Assembly (NCBI GenBank): GCA_003024785.1
Contig: PUQB01000018.1
Location: 987,717 to 1,051,716 of the forward strand
DNA from: Selaginella tamariscina
Lineage: Eukaryota; Streptophyta; Lycopodiopsida; Selaginellales; Selaginellaceae
DNA: 64,000 bases
Reading direction: 5' to 3'
The position numbers and the translations under genes are program-made. The notes beneath the pieces were generated by a model. The model had not been told where the DNA came from. It saw only the letters and a program-made list of their open reading frames with translations, and ran no database searches. Below are positions 51,871 to 64,000 of the stretch, in pieces. Numbering within the stretch: the first letter of the stretch is position 1; each line of letters begins with the position of its first letter.

Positions 51871-53050
51871 AGACAGAATGCGCTGGAGCAAAGAACTGAT
51901 GATCCCAAGAACCCTAAACCCAGTAATTAGGGTAAAACATTCAAAACTTAAGTTATATAAAATATTTAAATGGTTTAAGGTATATTTTAAAATATGTGTT
52001 AAAATTTTAACATATCTAAAATAATATAACTTTTTATTAAATAATTTACTATATGGTATTATACTGTGTGCGCCGTGCTTGTATATATTAATAATCTCCA
52101 CTAGTAACATTATTAAAAAACTATTTTTTGTTTTAATACATTAAAACTCCTAGAATTAATTCACGTCTAATCAGTAAGGAATATATAAATATTTAAATTG
52201 ATCGATAATGTAGGTTCCCAAGATTAAGTGTATAAGTTTACACCATGTTTAAAATACTATAGTAAATGTTTTATTATAATTAATTCAAAAAACTCTATGA
52301 GTTCATTTAAGGTATATTTTTAAGACTTTATTGTTATATACACACACATATATATGTATATATTGTGTGAATATGCATTTATTTGTGTTTTGTACACAAG
52401 CATGATAAATATGACTGATTATGTAGTAATTTACAGCTTCTCTTTTGTTTACTTATTTATTTGGTTTATTTAAATGGGTCGTTAAACTTTTTTAAATATA
52501 AAATAATAAACTTTGATACAATACACTTGGTAAGCAAGTTATATTTGGGATGGAAGTAGAAGAGCACAAGACAAGATTTAAAGACTTGTTCATGGTCATT
52601 TATTCAAAGGAAAGACACGAGTAAACATTGGGAAACAACATACAAGAGACACTAAAAGGAGTTATTTTGTCAAAATACATATATATACTTACTACTGTAT
52701 TTACAGATAGCGAACATAAACTAAATAAAAATTAAATTTACAAATTTAACCTTGAATTTGTATCAAATTTAATTAAATTTTGACTTCAATATATATCAAT
52801 TTAATCATAAATTTTGAATATTTATATTTAAAACAATTTTATTGATAAACCTAAACTCACAAGGTTAAGAATGTTATTAATTCTTAATTTAATTTGGATG
52901 TACTTAAAGTGTGTTTATAATTCATTTTAATAAAGTTAATACATTACATTTATAAACAAGATGCACTTGTATAACATATACTCAAGCATTTATATGCATA
53001 AATTAAATAGAATGTCAAATTTTGTGTTAGTTAATAATGTTTAGCAGAAT

Positions 53051-53125
53051 AATTTATTAACTAACATTATTAACTAACACATGATGATTGAATCAAGTTA
53101 CCGCATCAAACAAGATGAATATATG
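53051..53125. other. Inversion breakpoint with an inverted micro-insert
   Basis: Between the end of arm R (53,050) and the start of copy C similarity (53,126) lies AATCAAGTTACCGCATCAAA followed by CAAGATGAATAT. This is the exact reverse complement of sequence about 370 bases to the right (53,459-53,493) and of 9,230-9,264 in copy A. A repeated TTATTAACTAACA word precedes it. Confidence 0.75.
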
Positions 53126-53854
53126 ATGATTGATTATAAATTATTTCTAATAAGTCCATAAAAATAATCTTACATTAGACAGTTTTATCAATTTAATAAT
53201 GAATTTGTGATAAATAATAGCTTAAAATGGTAATAGATGTGGTAATTTACTAAGTAGAATCAAATTAACTACATGTAATGCTGCAGGTGACGTGGAAGAA
53301 CGAGAATTTAAATAAAAATAAGGGTTTTAAAATTTAATCAGAATTTATAGCAAAGGCTCAAATAAGTAATTCATTGTTTTTTTAAGACAAAATGAAATTA
53401 CTACTTGGAAGTGTTATAGTGAATTCTTTCTTTTGCAAAATATACCTGAACACCAAATATTCATCTTGTTTGATGCGGTAACTTGATTCAAACTAAATTA
53501 TTATGTTGTTAGATTCAAACTAAATTATAATGTATAACAAATATCATGATAAATCTGTTTTATGTTATTAAAATAAATCATACATTCATAATGTTTCAAT
53601 TTTGATTTGTTATTTTATAATATTCTGCCCATGATATGTGAAAGCTCTATTTTGAATATAAATCTTCAAATATTAATTCAAATTGATTTAGTATAGATAA
53701 AGAATGTTATACAATAAAAAACCAGTGCAATTCCATATTTTAAAATGTGTGTACATATTAATATGTACTGTAAAGTTACATTTCCGCCAAGGTACATCTG
53801 ACTTTCCCAAGTGCTTTATTCTATAAATTAACTTTTATATATATATATATATAT

Positions 53855-54043
53855 TGAAAGAGCAGATATATATTCAGAAATGTCAGATATATTCAGCTAA
53901 AAACCCTGCTTATATACAGGAGACCTGCATACATGCGACATGTGGCACTGACACATGGCAGGATCACCACCCATGTGTCACTACGCATGTGTGTATATAC
54001 ACATGCGTATATACATTATTTACATAATATACAGTATCTTACA
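53855..54043 (-). repeat. 3' LTR of the Ty3/gypsy fossil
   Basis: 189 bases with TG..CA ends (TGTAAGATACTG on the minus strand to CTCTTTCA). Shares CACCCATGTGTCACTACGC and ACATGCGTATATA with the other LTR. Confidence 0.85.
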
Positions 54044-57000
54044 TTATCCTCCCCTCTGCGGCTGTGTAGATGGTGATGGATCTGATGGTCCTGGATCCGT
54101 GTGAGTGGGCCATCTAAGGTATGACCGAATGTAGTCAACGAGTCTCGAACGACAAACCGTTTCATTCGAACTACGTGAACTATCTCAACCTCATGAGATA
54201 CCTGATACACCTGAGGACCAACCTTTCGGAGTACTCGGTAGGGACCAAGCCACTTATGTAATAAACCAGTTGCAAGCCCAGGTGCAGTTAGCTTGGGAAA
54301 ACGTACCAGTACTAAGTCACCGTCAGCATAGTCTGGTGGAATTTGATGTCGTGCATTGTAAGAAGATTGTTGCTGTATTTGAGCTCGACCAAGATGTTCA
54401 GCAGACTCTGCACGCAGAAGAGGCAAGACAGCATCCAAATGTCGAGCCCACATTTTCATCCTCGGCACGTGGCAGATTCGATGATAATCCCAATTCACTA
54501 GGCAACTTAGGATCATATCCATACAATGCCTTGAATGGAGAGATACCAATCGAACTCTGAATGCCTGTTACATAAGCAAATCTCAAGCATCGCAAATACC
54601 AATCCCAGTCAGTGTGATTGAAGTTCACATACTTCGAGATCATACCCTTGAAGGTCCGATTCAATCGCTCCACCAAACCATCAGTTTGTGGATGATATGG
54701 AGAGGCAAATGAGTGTTTTACCCCTAACCTCTCACACAACACTCGGAATACCTCTGCAATGAAAGCGGGGCCATTATCTGATAACATCCGCTCTGGACAA
54801 GAATGCTGCAAAACCACATTATCGAACAAAAACAAAGCTGTTGACATGGCAGTTGCATCCGGAAGAGCACCAACCTCCACCCAACGAGTTAAATAATCAG
54901 ATACGACAATGATGTACTGGTTACCTTGAGAAGAACGTGGAAAAGGTCCCATTAAATCCACTGCAATTAACTCAAAAGGGCGAGAGACGTGATGGATTCT
55001 AACACCCCCATGGCCCGAGTCGTAGAGGAATTCCGAGTTTGACAAATGGGACAGCTTTGAATATACCTGATCACATCACCACGCATGCTGGCCAATAAAA
55101 GGATCTGCGGAGCTTCTCCAACACTCGTTGGTGACCAAGATGACCTCCAACAATAGGAATCATGATATGCTCGAAGAAGGTGTGGAACATATGTAGAGGG
55201 CACAGCCAACGCCATCTGTCTTCTGGATTTGTCCCAATAAAATACAATAAACCATCCTGAAGTCGAAACTGAGCATGATATTGTCGAAACCGAGGTTCGG
55301 AAGAGGATTGCAAACGCATCCGTAATTGCCTCGTCCACGGTTCATTTTTGGCATCCTGCCACTGTTCCAAGGATGGTAAGTCGGCATCGAATACCTGAGG
55401 GGCTTGTATCAAACCGAATGCTGCAGCGACTGCATGAGCAGGCAAAGTGGAATCAGAAAGGGGTGCTCGAGAAAGTGCATCCGCATCCACCATTGTTCGC
55501 CCAGGCCTGTGCACCACCTTAAAGTTATATACTTGGAGACGTAATGCCCATCTGGCTACACGACCCACTAAATTCTTCCGTTTTAATAAGGAAGTGACAG
55601 CAGCATGATCACACTCCAAAAGTGTTTCACTCCCATGTAAGTAGGCATGAAGTCGTTCAAAACCCCAAACAGCAGCAAGGCATTCTTTTTCAGTAGTGGA
55701 ATAATTCCTCAGCCGGCGTGAGTACTCGACTAATGTAAGCCACCGGGTGTCGAATTGAAGAATCCACAGCATCAGTTTGCATCAATACACCACCAATACC
55801 AACATCTGAGGCATCTACTCGTAAAATGAACGGACGAGTAAAATCTGGGTATTGAAGCAATGGTGGAGTTGTCAGGAACTCTTTTAACTGGTCAAATGCC
55901 TGCTGACACCTGCGAGTCCACCTGAAAGATACCTGTGGACGAACTAACTCCCGAAGAGGGGCAGTTCGATCAGTGAGATGATCGATGAATCGACCCAAGT
56001 ACTGCACCGTGCCCAAGAAACGCTGGACTTCCTGTACTGTACGGGGACGAGGGAACTCTCGAACAGCTCGCAACTTCATTGGATCCACCTGTAAACCCTC
56101 TCGAGATATACGGTAACCCAAGTAAGTGGTGTCGGTCGAACCAAACACACACTTTTCAAGTTTCAACTTCAGGCCAACTTCTCGAAATCGATCAAGAACG
56201 CGCCGTACATCACGAATGTGATCCTCCCAAGAACCAGACCCATGAATGAGCACATCGTCGATAAAATCGGCAGTGATATCAGGCATATCGGAAAGAAGCT
56301 CATCCATCATGCGTTGAAAGGTGGCAGGAGCTGAAGTCAATCCAAAAGGCATGACCAAAAACTCGTAAAGACCAAATGGTGTCCGGAAGTTTTTGGAATA
56401 TCCTCCTCAGCCATAGGAACCTGCCAATATCCTGATGCCAAATCCAACTTAGTAAACCATCGACTCTGACCCAAACGATCTAATAGATCGGCAGAGTTCG
56501 GAAGTGGATAGACATCTTTGATGGTAACATCGTTAAGAGGTCGGTAATCCACACAAAATCGGAGAGATCCATCAGGCTTGGGAACCAAATGAGGTTCACA
56601 TGCCCATGGACTCCGTGACGGACGACACACCGTTTACCAATCATATCAGTAACAGCTGTTCGCATGGCTGATAACTCCTTTGGTGACCTGCGTCGAACCG
56701 GGACTTTGAAAGGCTTTGCATTGCCGTGGGTATACAGTGTCGAGTCTTCACACGTGCACCTTGGGACAGATCAAATTTGAACAAACTTGCATACTGTTTC
56801 TTAAGTTGTTCGATGCATGTGCTCGACACTCAGGTGACGGATCCGGCATTTGAACCTGTTGAGATGAACACCACCCCAAGACCGGAATCAAAGGAGCTGT
56901 ATGCGTGATACAAACAGCAACAAGCTTCTCTGGACGTAAAGGAACAGACTGCAAAGACACAGACTCCAAGCGTAATACAGGAGGAGAGAGTGAAAAATCA

Positions 57001-58530
57001 CATACCTTTCGACTGCTTTAACCAATCACATCCCAGAATGATGTCAAAGACCTGGGAAGGGACAACCCTAAGAGACCCAGAGGGAAACTTACGTTGGCAC
57101 CCAAACCAGCGTAGTCGAAGTGGTGTACTGTGATACTGCACGAGACTGCCCATTACCATATAAAATGTGCAAGACCTTATCTGCACGTCTTAAGGGTAAT
57201 GAGCACCGATGCGCTAGAGAAGTAGTTATGGAAGACATACTGGATCCTGTATCCACAAGCACTGTGACTGAAAGATCATTCACTCGTGCAGAAAATGTGA
57301 AAACTGGATGATCTGGTGGAACTTGCAAACCTTGATATGCATAGCGGAAAAAACATGGAGGTGAAGTCTCCATCGCACGGGATCCCTCCGTCGCCCGTAC
57401 GATTACTGGTTTTCCGCAACAGATCCACTGCAAGAGAGGCTTCGTCATCTGGAAGCTCATCATCAGACATAATGGCCGCCACAGGCACACCATCCGGAAC
57501 ATATGGTCGCCAGCCTGGATGTGGTGGACGCCAATCAGGATACACATCGCATGCCCGCCAAGTATGTCCAGGTGCCCAACAGGCCCAACAATGAACTTGA
57601 TTGGGTCGACCTGCATTGTTCCGATTCCTCCTGTCACGAATCCGTGGATTTTGACCACCACGGGCAGGAACTGGAGCAGGTGCAGGACGATTTCGTGGAG
57701 GTGGTCCACGGGGTGGGCCCCGAGGTCGACCACGAAAGGCTTGCGTGCGGGCACATATGCAGCAGCATCAACCTCCATTGGATCAGCACGCTGAACAAGA
57801 GGAGCAGGTAACCCAAGGGGAACACGGCCCTCACCAGGCACCAACTCAAAACGTTGAGCTAGTGCAAAAGCTTCCTCCAATGTGGTAGGACGAAGAGCCC
57901 GAACGAATCGAACAAGTTCGGGTCGCATAGTTGGCCATAACATACCGAGCTTAATGGGCTCAGGCATGTTAGGATATGCACGCCGAACTAAATCCCCGAA
58001 CCTAATACTAACCGCATAACTCACCAGGATGTTGTCGTATCGCATGCAGTTGTTGGAAAGCATCATCTGAATCCTCAACTTTGCCAAACGTACGTTTGAG
58101 GCATTCCGTTAACCGATTACTATTGGCTTGAATCTCCGCAGCCAATCCATTATACCACTTGAGCGCAGGGCCTTCCAAACATGTAGGGAATTCTCTGAGA
58201 GCACGGGCCTCATCCCAACCATGGTAACGAACAATGACTTGGAAATGATCAAACCAGTGGTATACATCATCTCCCGGATCACCACAAAAAGATCGGGGTC
58301 GAACCCTCGGATTTGTGGCCTGTGAAGAAGATGAAGGAGTACTAGAAGCAGATCCCCCGGCATGAGGCTCAGGCGGGGAAGAGGAGGACGGACCCTCAAC
58401 AAAGCGCTCCAACAACTTAGTTTGTGCATCAATAGCAGTAGCAATAATGCTAAAAGCCGTCTCCATTTCATTGTCATGGAAACAAGAAAAGGAAAAGGCG
58501 GAAGAAAGGAATACCCAACTTCTCCACCAA

Positions 58531-58702
58531 TGAAAGAGCAGATATATATTGAAAATGTCAGATATATTAGTACAAAAACCCTGCTTATATACAGCCACAT
58601 GGCACACATGCACACGTGGCGCTGACACATGGGCCAGATCACCACCCATGTGTCACTACGCATGTGTGTATATACACATGCGTATATAATACAGTTCTTA
58701 CA
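58531..58702 (-). repeat. 5' LTR of the Ty3/gypsy fossil
   Basis: 172 bases with TG..CA ends. It differs from the 3' LTR by a number of substitutions and small indels. I did not find a clear tRNA-complementary primer site next to it. Confidence 0.85.
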
Positions 58703-59200
58703 ATATATATATATATATATAATATATATACATGCCTAATATAATCCTTAGGACACAAATGTGTGTAATGTAATGATAATATGTATTTTGTCAATACATT
58801 TATTGTTATAAAATTTTGTTGTCAACTAAATAATACTTTACTTCTTCCTAAAATAATTAATTCAAATTCACATAACATAAATAAATAATTATATAATAAA
58901 GAAGTGCTTTTAAAATCGACCTGAACGTATTTGACGTTGTATATATGCAATACATACGTATATACACCTTGTTTACGGTGGACGTACCAGTGGGTATGTA
59001 CACTTAAGTGGTGTAAATAATAGCACTGTATTCTCTGCACATATTAATTGTTTGAGAGAAAAATATATATGTATATGTATATATATGAATTAATTAATAT
59101 ACACACGTGATCTACTTTGCTTTAGTTAGTTTAGAGTTCATGCTAATTTTACTTCTAATATAATTCACTAAGCAATCCAATGACATGTTTTTGTGCGTGC

Positions 59201-59265
<65 letters not shown>

Positions 59266-59580
59266 GATATGACATATACGTTCGCGAATAGCCTCAATGA
59301 GAAAGATTTTATTGAAGGTCACGTTTGCATAACCGCTACAGCAACAAGAAGCTAGAAATGTAATATAAAAATAATATTTATTACAGTTTAATTTATATAC
59401 ATAGTTATATATGTAACAGTAAAACAAAACTTGGGGATCTGCACATGTATTTAACACACACACATATGTATTGTAGTATATCAAATTAACTATAAAATAT
59501 GTATATAAAAGATATATAAATAAAAATAAATATACTTATACACGTTATTTTCAATAAAATTAAAAAAGAACTTATGATTT
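58703..59580. other. Duplicated sequence 3' of GH127 copy C
   Basis: Continues the alignment with 9,570-10,415 (A) and 33,700-34,520 (B). No gene is seen. It contains the GT/GA microsatellite at 59,200-59,262. Confidence 0.6.
59200..59262. repeat. (TG)n(AG)n microsatellite
   Basis: Same locus as 10,047-10,092 and 34,146-34,207, with the longest GA run of the three. Confidence 0.9.
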
Positions 59581-61478
59581 TCAAGAGGTTATCTTGAAAT
59601 AAACTGCATACTGCTCGTCCTTGTAAGCATTCATTGGGAAGAGCAGATACGTATTATTTACGCCGTATGCTTCAAAACTCATTGGATGATACGATGTTAA
59701 ACCACTCCTAACCCAAAGCTTGCAGCTGTATTAAACTCCTTAATCACCTCATTATCCCCATTAAACTCGCTAGTATCCCCATAGCACCTCACAGAGACAC
59801 TCTTCTGTCTGGTAGACAGAAAACATCCATTTGCTTCTAAGGAAACAGTTCCGTCTTCCCCAGACAGACCTGGAACTACCTTAAAATACTATCTTACTAT
59901 TACCGCTAACTCCGTTACTGTCCCGTTGTCAAAGTTAACGGTGGAATATGTAATATGTTTCCCCGGTTGTCCATATTCCAAGGATATCTCATCATAAGCA
60001 TTAATGGATGATAATGCATGCTTAGATTGTGAAGTGATCTGTAATTAGTATATATTAGTCTGAGTGTGTGTGTGTGTTGGTGTGTATAGAGAGAGAGAGA
60101 GAGATTTATCTATATAATCAAAGAGAGATAGGAATATGGTTGTATTGTGTGTGTATATACACACAACCCACACATTGTATAGCTGGTACTGTGTGCGTGC
60201 GTCTATATATTGAAATATGCAGATACACATGCTTACGCACATACATTCGCTAGCTTAAACCTTGTTTATCTGTTGCATGTGTGTGTGTGTGCGTGTGCGT
60301 GCGTGTGTTGTGTGAGAGAGAGAGAGAGCCTTAGCCAACATACGCATACATCCATATGTGATACAGTATGCAACACAGTTTACACATTTACACACACGCA
60401 CACACACACCTTGAATGTTGCACGAGGAGCGTGTTCAGAGCCTTCTGAAGGCGTGTCTATCATGGAGAGTGTACCATCTTGATTTCTTGCTAACACTTGT
60501 GAATTTTGTGTGAAGGTGAACAAGTTTCCAATCACTGGTAAAATCCACTGCGAAGGTGAGGTTATATTTACTGACCCAGGTTAAAACTGCCATCGCTGAG
60601 ACCAGCTAGTAAATACGGTCCATAGTATATTGCGTACAATGACGAATATTCTGGTCGTTCATCTGTGTAATCAGCACATTCTATGTTACTATTAGTGCCT
60701 ATGTGTGCGTGTGTGCAACATACGTGTGTACGTGTGCGTTATATATATATAGAGAGAGAGAGTGAGTGAGTGAGTGAGTGACAATGACATACATATAAGA
60801 GAAAAGGTATAAAAGGATCTCTCTCACACACACACGCATGCACGCACGCACACACCTTGAATCTTTCCAATCTGAAAACAGCAGGAAAGACAAAGGATAA
60901 ACACTGTCCTGCTTCCCATTTTCGTGTAATGCTCACAAACTTTCCTGTTTAAGAATAATAAGTACATTTACTAAAGTAATTATATAATGTTTATTTATTA
61001 TATTTCCATAATATTTTTAATAATATAAATTTATTTCATTAATTTAAATTGAACTTAATAAAACCTGGTGTTGGAGTTTCAAGCTCAACTCCATTAACGG
61101 AGCATTTCAAGCCTTTTGAATATGCCCAATAAGGTACTCTCACGATATAGTGGCTTTTCCATGCGATTTGTTCTGCAAGTTAACTCATACATACATATAT
61201 ATATATATAATTCACACACACGCACACACACACACACACACACACAACACATACACGCGCACACACCTGTGTAAACGTGAAGGTAACATTGAGGTTAGGA
61301 TCTACAGAAGTCATCTGACTAACTGTTTGATCCACTACGAGGCCAGCAGCATCCCATGTAGCGGTTGAAGATACATATTGAATAACATATAAATGTGGAA
61401 CATCCTTTGTTCGATCTTCTAAGTATATGGAGTCTCCAAGCTTAGAGAACGATTCAATTGCTGCATAGACAACAGGAT

Positions 61479-61548
<70 letters not shown>

Positions 61549-62222
61549 CACACACACGTACCAGTTCCGTAGCAGCACCAGAAACAGTCGTACGGAGTAC
61601 CCCAACCATGGTACGACTTTGCCTTGGAGCTTCCAGGTGCAAGTGGTAACATATAAATCATAACACCTGGTTTCTGACCACGTTGTATTGTTAAAACTCC
61701 ATTTAATAATGCTCGTCATAAAAATCGGCATATTTCATCTTTCGTCCACCGAAACAAATTACGTGCAACCTGAACAAATTAGTTAATATAAAGGTTTCTT
61801 TTTTAATTAAATTTAATTTAATAAATATTTAACAATTATTAATACCTTCAGCATGTTGTATGTTGTACATGATTCTTCGTTCTCGGTCCCCAGCGTTGTA
61901 GCAAGCCTGTTAGGGACTGACCTGAAATTCTAACCTTAAGTAATTAACTATTTAACTTTATTAACTATATTTAAACTATTTGAGTTATTTAGATACAATA
62001 TTTATTATAATAAACACTGTACCAGAATTCCCCAACAGAAGTTCCACCAGTAGCATATGTATGTGACGACGATATAATCTCCATGAAGTATTCAGTAAGC
62101 TCCTGTTTATAAGCTCATGATATAAACACACATACATATGTTTGTGTGTGTGTGTTTGCGATATAGAACACATTCTTCACATGTAAGTAGATTATGTCAT
62201 GTATATTACTCCCTCACTCACT

Positions 62223-62259
<37 letters not shown>

Positions 62260-62630
62260 TGCATATGGTATGCATGTATATACCTTGAACAATTCATCCC
62301 CCACAGCCTCGTATCTCATTTGTGCACCAATTACCACAGGTATGTGTGTGTTTGCATGGAAGTCTGCAACACTGTCAGCCTGATTGATAAAAGGTTGGTT
62401 AATTAAAATTATCATGTTTTATTTAGTGTTATATAACATAATTTAACATACATATATAATCGTATATATAATTACATCACATTCCTTAAGCCTACCTGGA
62501 CAGCCAACAATCCCAAAAAACAAGGCTTATCGAACAAGTGTCCCAATCTCAGGTGCTTGCCATCTCCCTATAACCTTTAAAGATTAACACAAATACACGT
62601 GTATGTACCTAGGTGTGCGTGTGTGTGTGC

Positions 62631-62694
<64 letters not shown>

Positions 62695-64000
62695 TTACAG
62701 TTATTTGATATAAACGATACATGACATCATTCATTCCACCAGTTTCTTCATTTAAAGACTGCCAGTGCTCTCAATAGTGAAGTTTTCAACGACGGCCTCC
62801 ACACGAGCCGAGAAATAATCTGCCATTGCAAGCAGCATCTCAAATGCCATCTTATTATCTGCATAAGTGTACTGGTCCAAAAGACCTGCCATAATCTTTA
62901 CACAACTCCAATCAGTCTATATACATGTGCACACACACACACACACACCTTGTGGATTGGTGTAAGTAGGGCCCAAACAGGTTGTAGAGCCTCGAAGCGA
63001 TCAAAAAGGCTTGTCGGGAATGCAGATAAGTAGCCAGTGCCGATCTTGGACTGGCATTCTGCTAACGCTTCAACGACTGAGTTCATGTTCTTGTATATGT
63101 AAGATTATGCGTACTTGCCCATGTCATAGCAGTTGCACTCAAATAATGCCCTGTAGATAAACAGCTCTCCTCTCTCTCTCTCACACACACACACACAACA
63201 CGCACACACACACACACGTACGTACCAACAAAATGGCCTCGAAGTTCAGAGTCAGGATTCTCCCAGCCACCGTATGGTTTACCAGAGGCATTCAGGCCAG
63301 CGGTGGTTCGGAACTATATACAAGGCTATCCACATCCAGCATTAAGAGGTACTCGAGGTTGGTGTGCTGGGCAGATCCGTAGCTCGATTCCAGTGAAAGC
63401 CTCACGTTGTGCAGTGAGAGTGCCTCCAGAAATGAACTCTTCTTGGTCTTCTTCTTCTTCTGCTCCTCTAGCATTTCTCTCCTTAATCTTCCAGTGTGTG
63501 TTCCAGTCGTGTTCCATCCCGACGTTGATGAATACTACACAAATAAATACAATCTCTCTCTCTCTCGTCTCTCTCTCTCTCCTTGCATGGCGTGTATGTG
63601 TGCGTGCATGTTTGCATTAACGCTGGAGAGAGAGAGAGAGAGAGGGAGAGATTACACGAAAACAAGCTATAAAGACTTGCCTTGCAATACATTGCACATG
63701 CACCAAGTTAGTGTGTGTATTGTGTGTGAAGAGACAGAGAGAGAGAGAGAGAGATCCAATTGAAAATTAAACAGAACCACAGCTAGAAGATAAGCTATTA
63801 AGCACAGAAACTACACATACAGACACGTTACACACATATGAACGTGTGTAGGTGTGTGTGTACAAATACACATATTATACCTCTGAAACAAGAAATTCGA
63901 GTGGAAAGAATACAGCTGACTCCTCAGTGTATGAGAAACCCCTGTATTAGTGCACAATTTCCCAAGACATAGCCAAGGAACAGTACCAAGAAGAAAAGTC
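59581..64000 (-). CDS. GH127/DUF1680 beta-L-arabinofuranosidase-like gene, copy C (5' end beyond window)
   Basis: Wall or secretory glycosidase family acting on beta-L-arabinofuranosides. Exons: E14 59,581-60,038, E13 60,410-60,662, E12 60,856-60,944, E11 61,065-61,172, E10 61,267-61,460, E9 61,562-61,769, E8 61,846-61,921, E7 62,023-62,102, E6 62,284-62,379, E5 62,496-62,567, E4 62,699-62,895, E3 62,949-63,150, E2 63,226-63,534, E1 63,881 to beyond the edge. E1 shows the end of a signal peptide (LLGTVPWLCLG) and CTNTGVSHTLRS. Family motifs: TNLEYLLMLDVDSL (E2), IGTGYLSAFPTSLFDRF (E3), HLFDKPCFLGLLAVQ (E5), ATGGTSVGEFW (E7), ENEESCTTYNMLK (E8) and FWCCYGTG (E9). The E-x-C and CC pairs match the zinc ligands Glu338, Cys340, Cys417 and Cys418 of bacterial HypBA1, with Cys417 as nucleophile. 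Small frame shifts are needed in E2 (near 63,316), E3, E4 (near 62,768), E9, E11, E13 and E14, and the E1/E2 phase does not match. It is either a young pseudogene or a real gene with assembly errors. Confidence 0.85.
61477..61547. repeat. (TA)n(GA)n microsatellite in a GH127 intron
   Basis: Lies between exons 9 and 10 of copy C, immediately after the exon 9 donor on the minus strand. Confidence 0.9.
62610..62692. repeat. (GT)n(GA)n microsatellite in a GH127 intron
   Basis: Begins next to the exon 4 donor of copy C (GTAAGTACTCTCTCTC on the minus strand) and fills most of that intron. Confidence 0.9.

Larger units (their letters stand above)
53855..58702 (-). mobile_element. Ty3/gypsy LTR retrotransposon fossil, nearly full length
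   Basis: About 4.85 kb, minus strand. Approximate parts: gag 57,600-58,470 (DHFQVIVRYHGWDEARAL), protease 57,130-57,310 (VLVDTGSS), reverse transcriptase 55,950-56,650 (FIDDVLIHG), RNase H 55,450-55,850 (VDASDVGIGGVL), integrase 54,580-55,200 (DNGPAF) and a C-terminal tail near 54,150-54,320. The order PR-RT-RH-INT defines Ty3/gypsy. A purine-rich tract (AGAGGGGAGGATAA) abuts the 3' LTR. All domains are present, but the coding sequence is broken in several places (roughly five or more). The two LTRs differ clearly in sequence and length, so the insertion is not recent. It lies in a TA microsatellite, so the target duplication cannot be read exactly. It is much richer in G+C than its surroundings. 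Confidence 0.92.
53126..64000. repeat. Segmental duplication copy C
   Basis: Matches copy A from 8,918 and copy B from 32,975 through the GH127 gene. It continues beyond the 5' point at which A and B are cut, so it is the copy closest to the ancestral locus. It is interrupted by the Ty3/gypsy fossil at 53,855-58,702. Confidence 0.85.

Noticed and set aside
54270-57849. Plus-strand open frames over the gypsy fossil
   Set aside because: They are antisense shadows of the minus-strand retrotransposon domains and show no family motifs.
58285-58310. GGTCGAACCCTCGG resembling a tRNA B-box
   Set aside because: It lies in the gag part of the gypsy fossil, with no A-box and no cloverleaf around it.

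Overview
The window is eukaryotic nuclear DNA, very probably from a land plant and possibly a non-flowering one. It is strongly AT-rich, has many (TA)n, (GT)n and (GA)n tracts, and its genes are split into many short exons with GT..AG borders. The recognisable families are an NB-ARC/LRR resistance gene, a plant-type DUF1680 (GH127) glycosidase, a PHD-finger/GNAT protein of the IDM1 type, and Ty3/gypsy and Ty1/copia fossils. I cannot name the species. Nothing bacterial is present.

Layout: 624-5,047 (+) holds an NLR-type gene with several one-base frame shifts, followed by a shrunken copy of its 5' region near 5,385-5,590. From about 6,640 the window is built mainly of duplicated blocks. Copy A (6,640-17,770) carries a GH127 pseudogene (10,416-12,760, -) whose 5' end is replaced by an AT-rich repeat block. 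At 17,770-20,455 lies a truncated copia fossil, joined to a much older scrambled piece of the GH127 locus (copy D, 20,470-22,480). At 22,480-25,397 there is AT-rich sequence without a gene. Then comes a large inverted duplication. Arm L (25,398-31,606) and arm R (46,641-53,050) each carry a lysine/serine/proline-rich protein gene and a small PHD-GNAT gene in divergent orientation, plus a third Ala/Gln-rich exon. The 15 kb spacer holds GH127 copy B (34,521-36,424, -) and a fuller version of the repeat block, with a foldback-like insertion at 38,115-39,400. After arm R comes copy C (53,126-64,000). Its GH127 gene (59,581 to beyond the right edge, -) has at least 14 exons and keeps the catalytic zinc-site motifs. 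A roughly 4.85 kb Ty3/gypsy fossil (53,855-58,702) sits downstream of it in a TA microsatellite.

History read from the sequence: copies A and B share a 6-bp deletion that C lacks, so A and B are sisters. A solo LTR and a MITE are present in A but absent from B, so they arrived after the split. Arm R has a MITE and about 600 bp that arm L lacks. One inversion junction has a 7-bp shared word and the other has a 35-bp inverted scrap of nearby DNA, as expected from template-switching repair.

Function: the best candidate for an active gene is the PHD-GNAT gene in arm R, an open frame of 277 codons. GH127 copy C has all its domains but several one-base frame shifts, and the NLR has the same kind of lesion. 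These could be decay or residual assembly errors, and the sequence alone cannot decide. I found no undescribed defence or enzymatic system. The most unusual features are the duplication architecture, the intron donors placed in GT microsatellites, and the miniature PHD-GNAT gene paired head to head with a lysine-rich protein.
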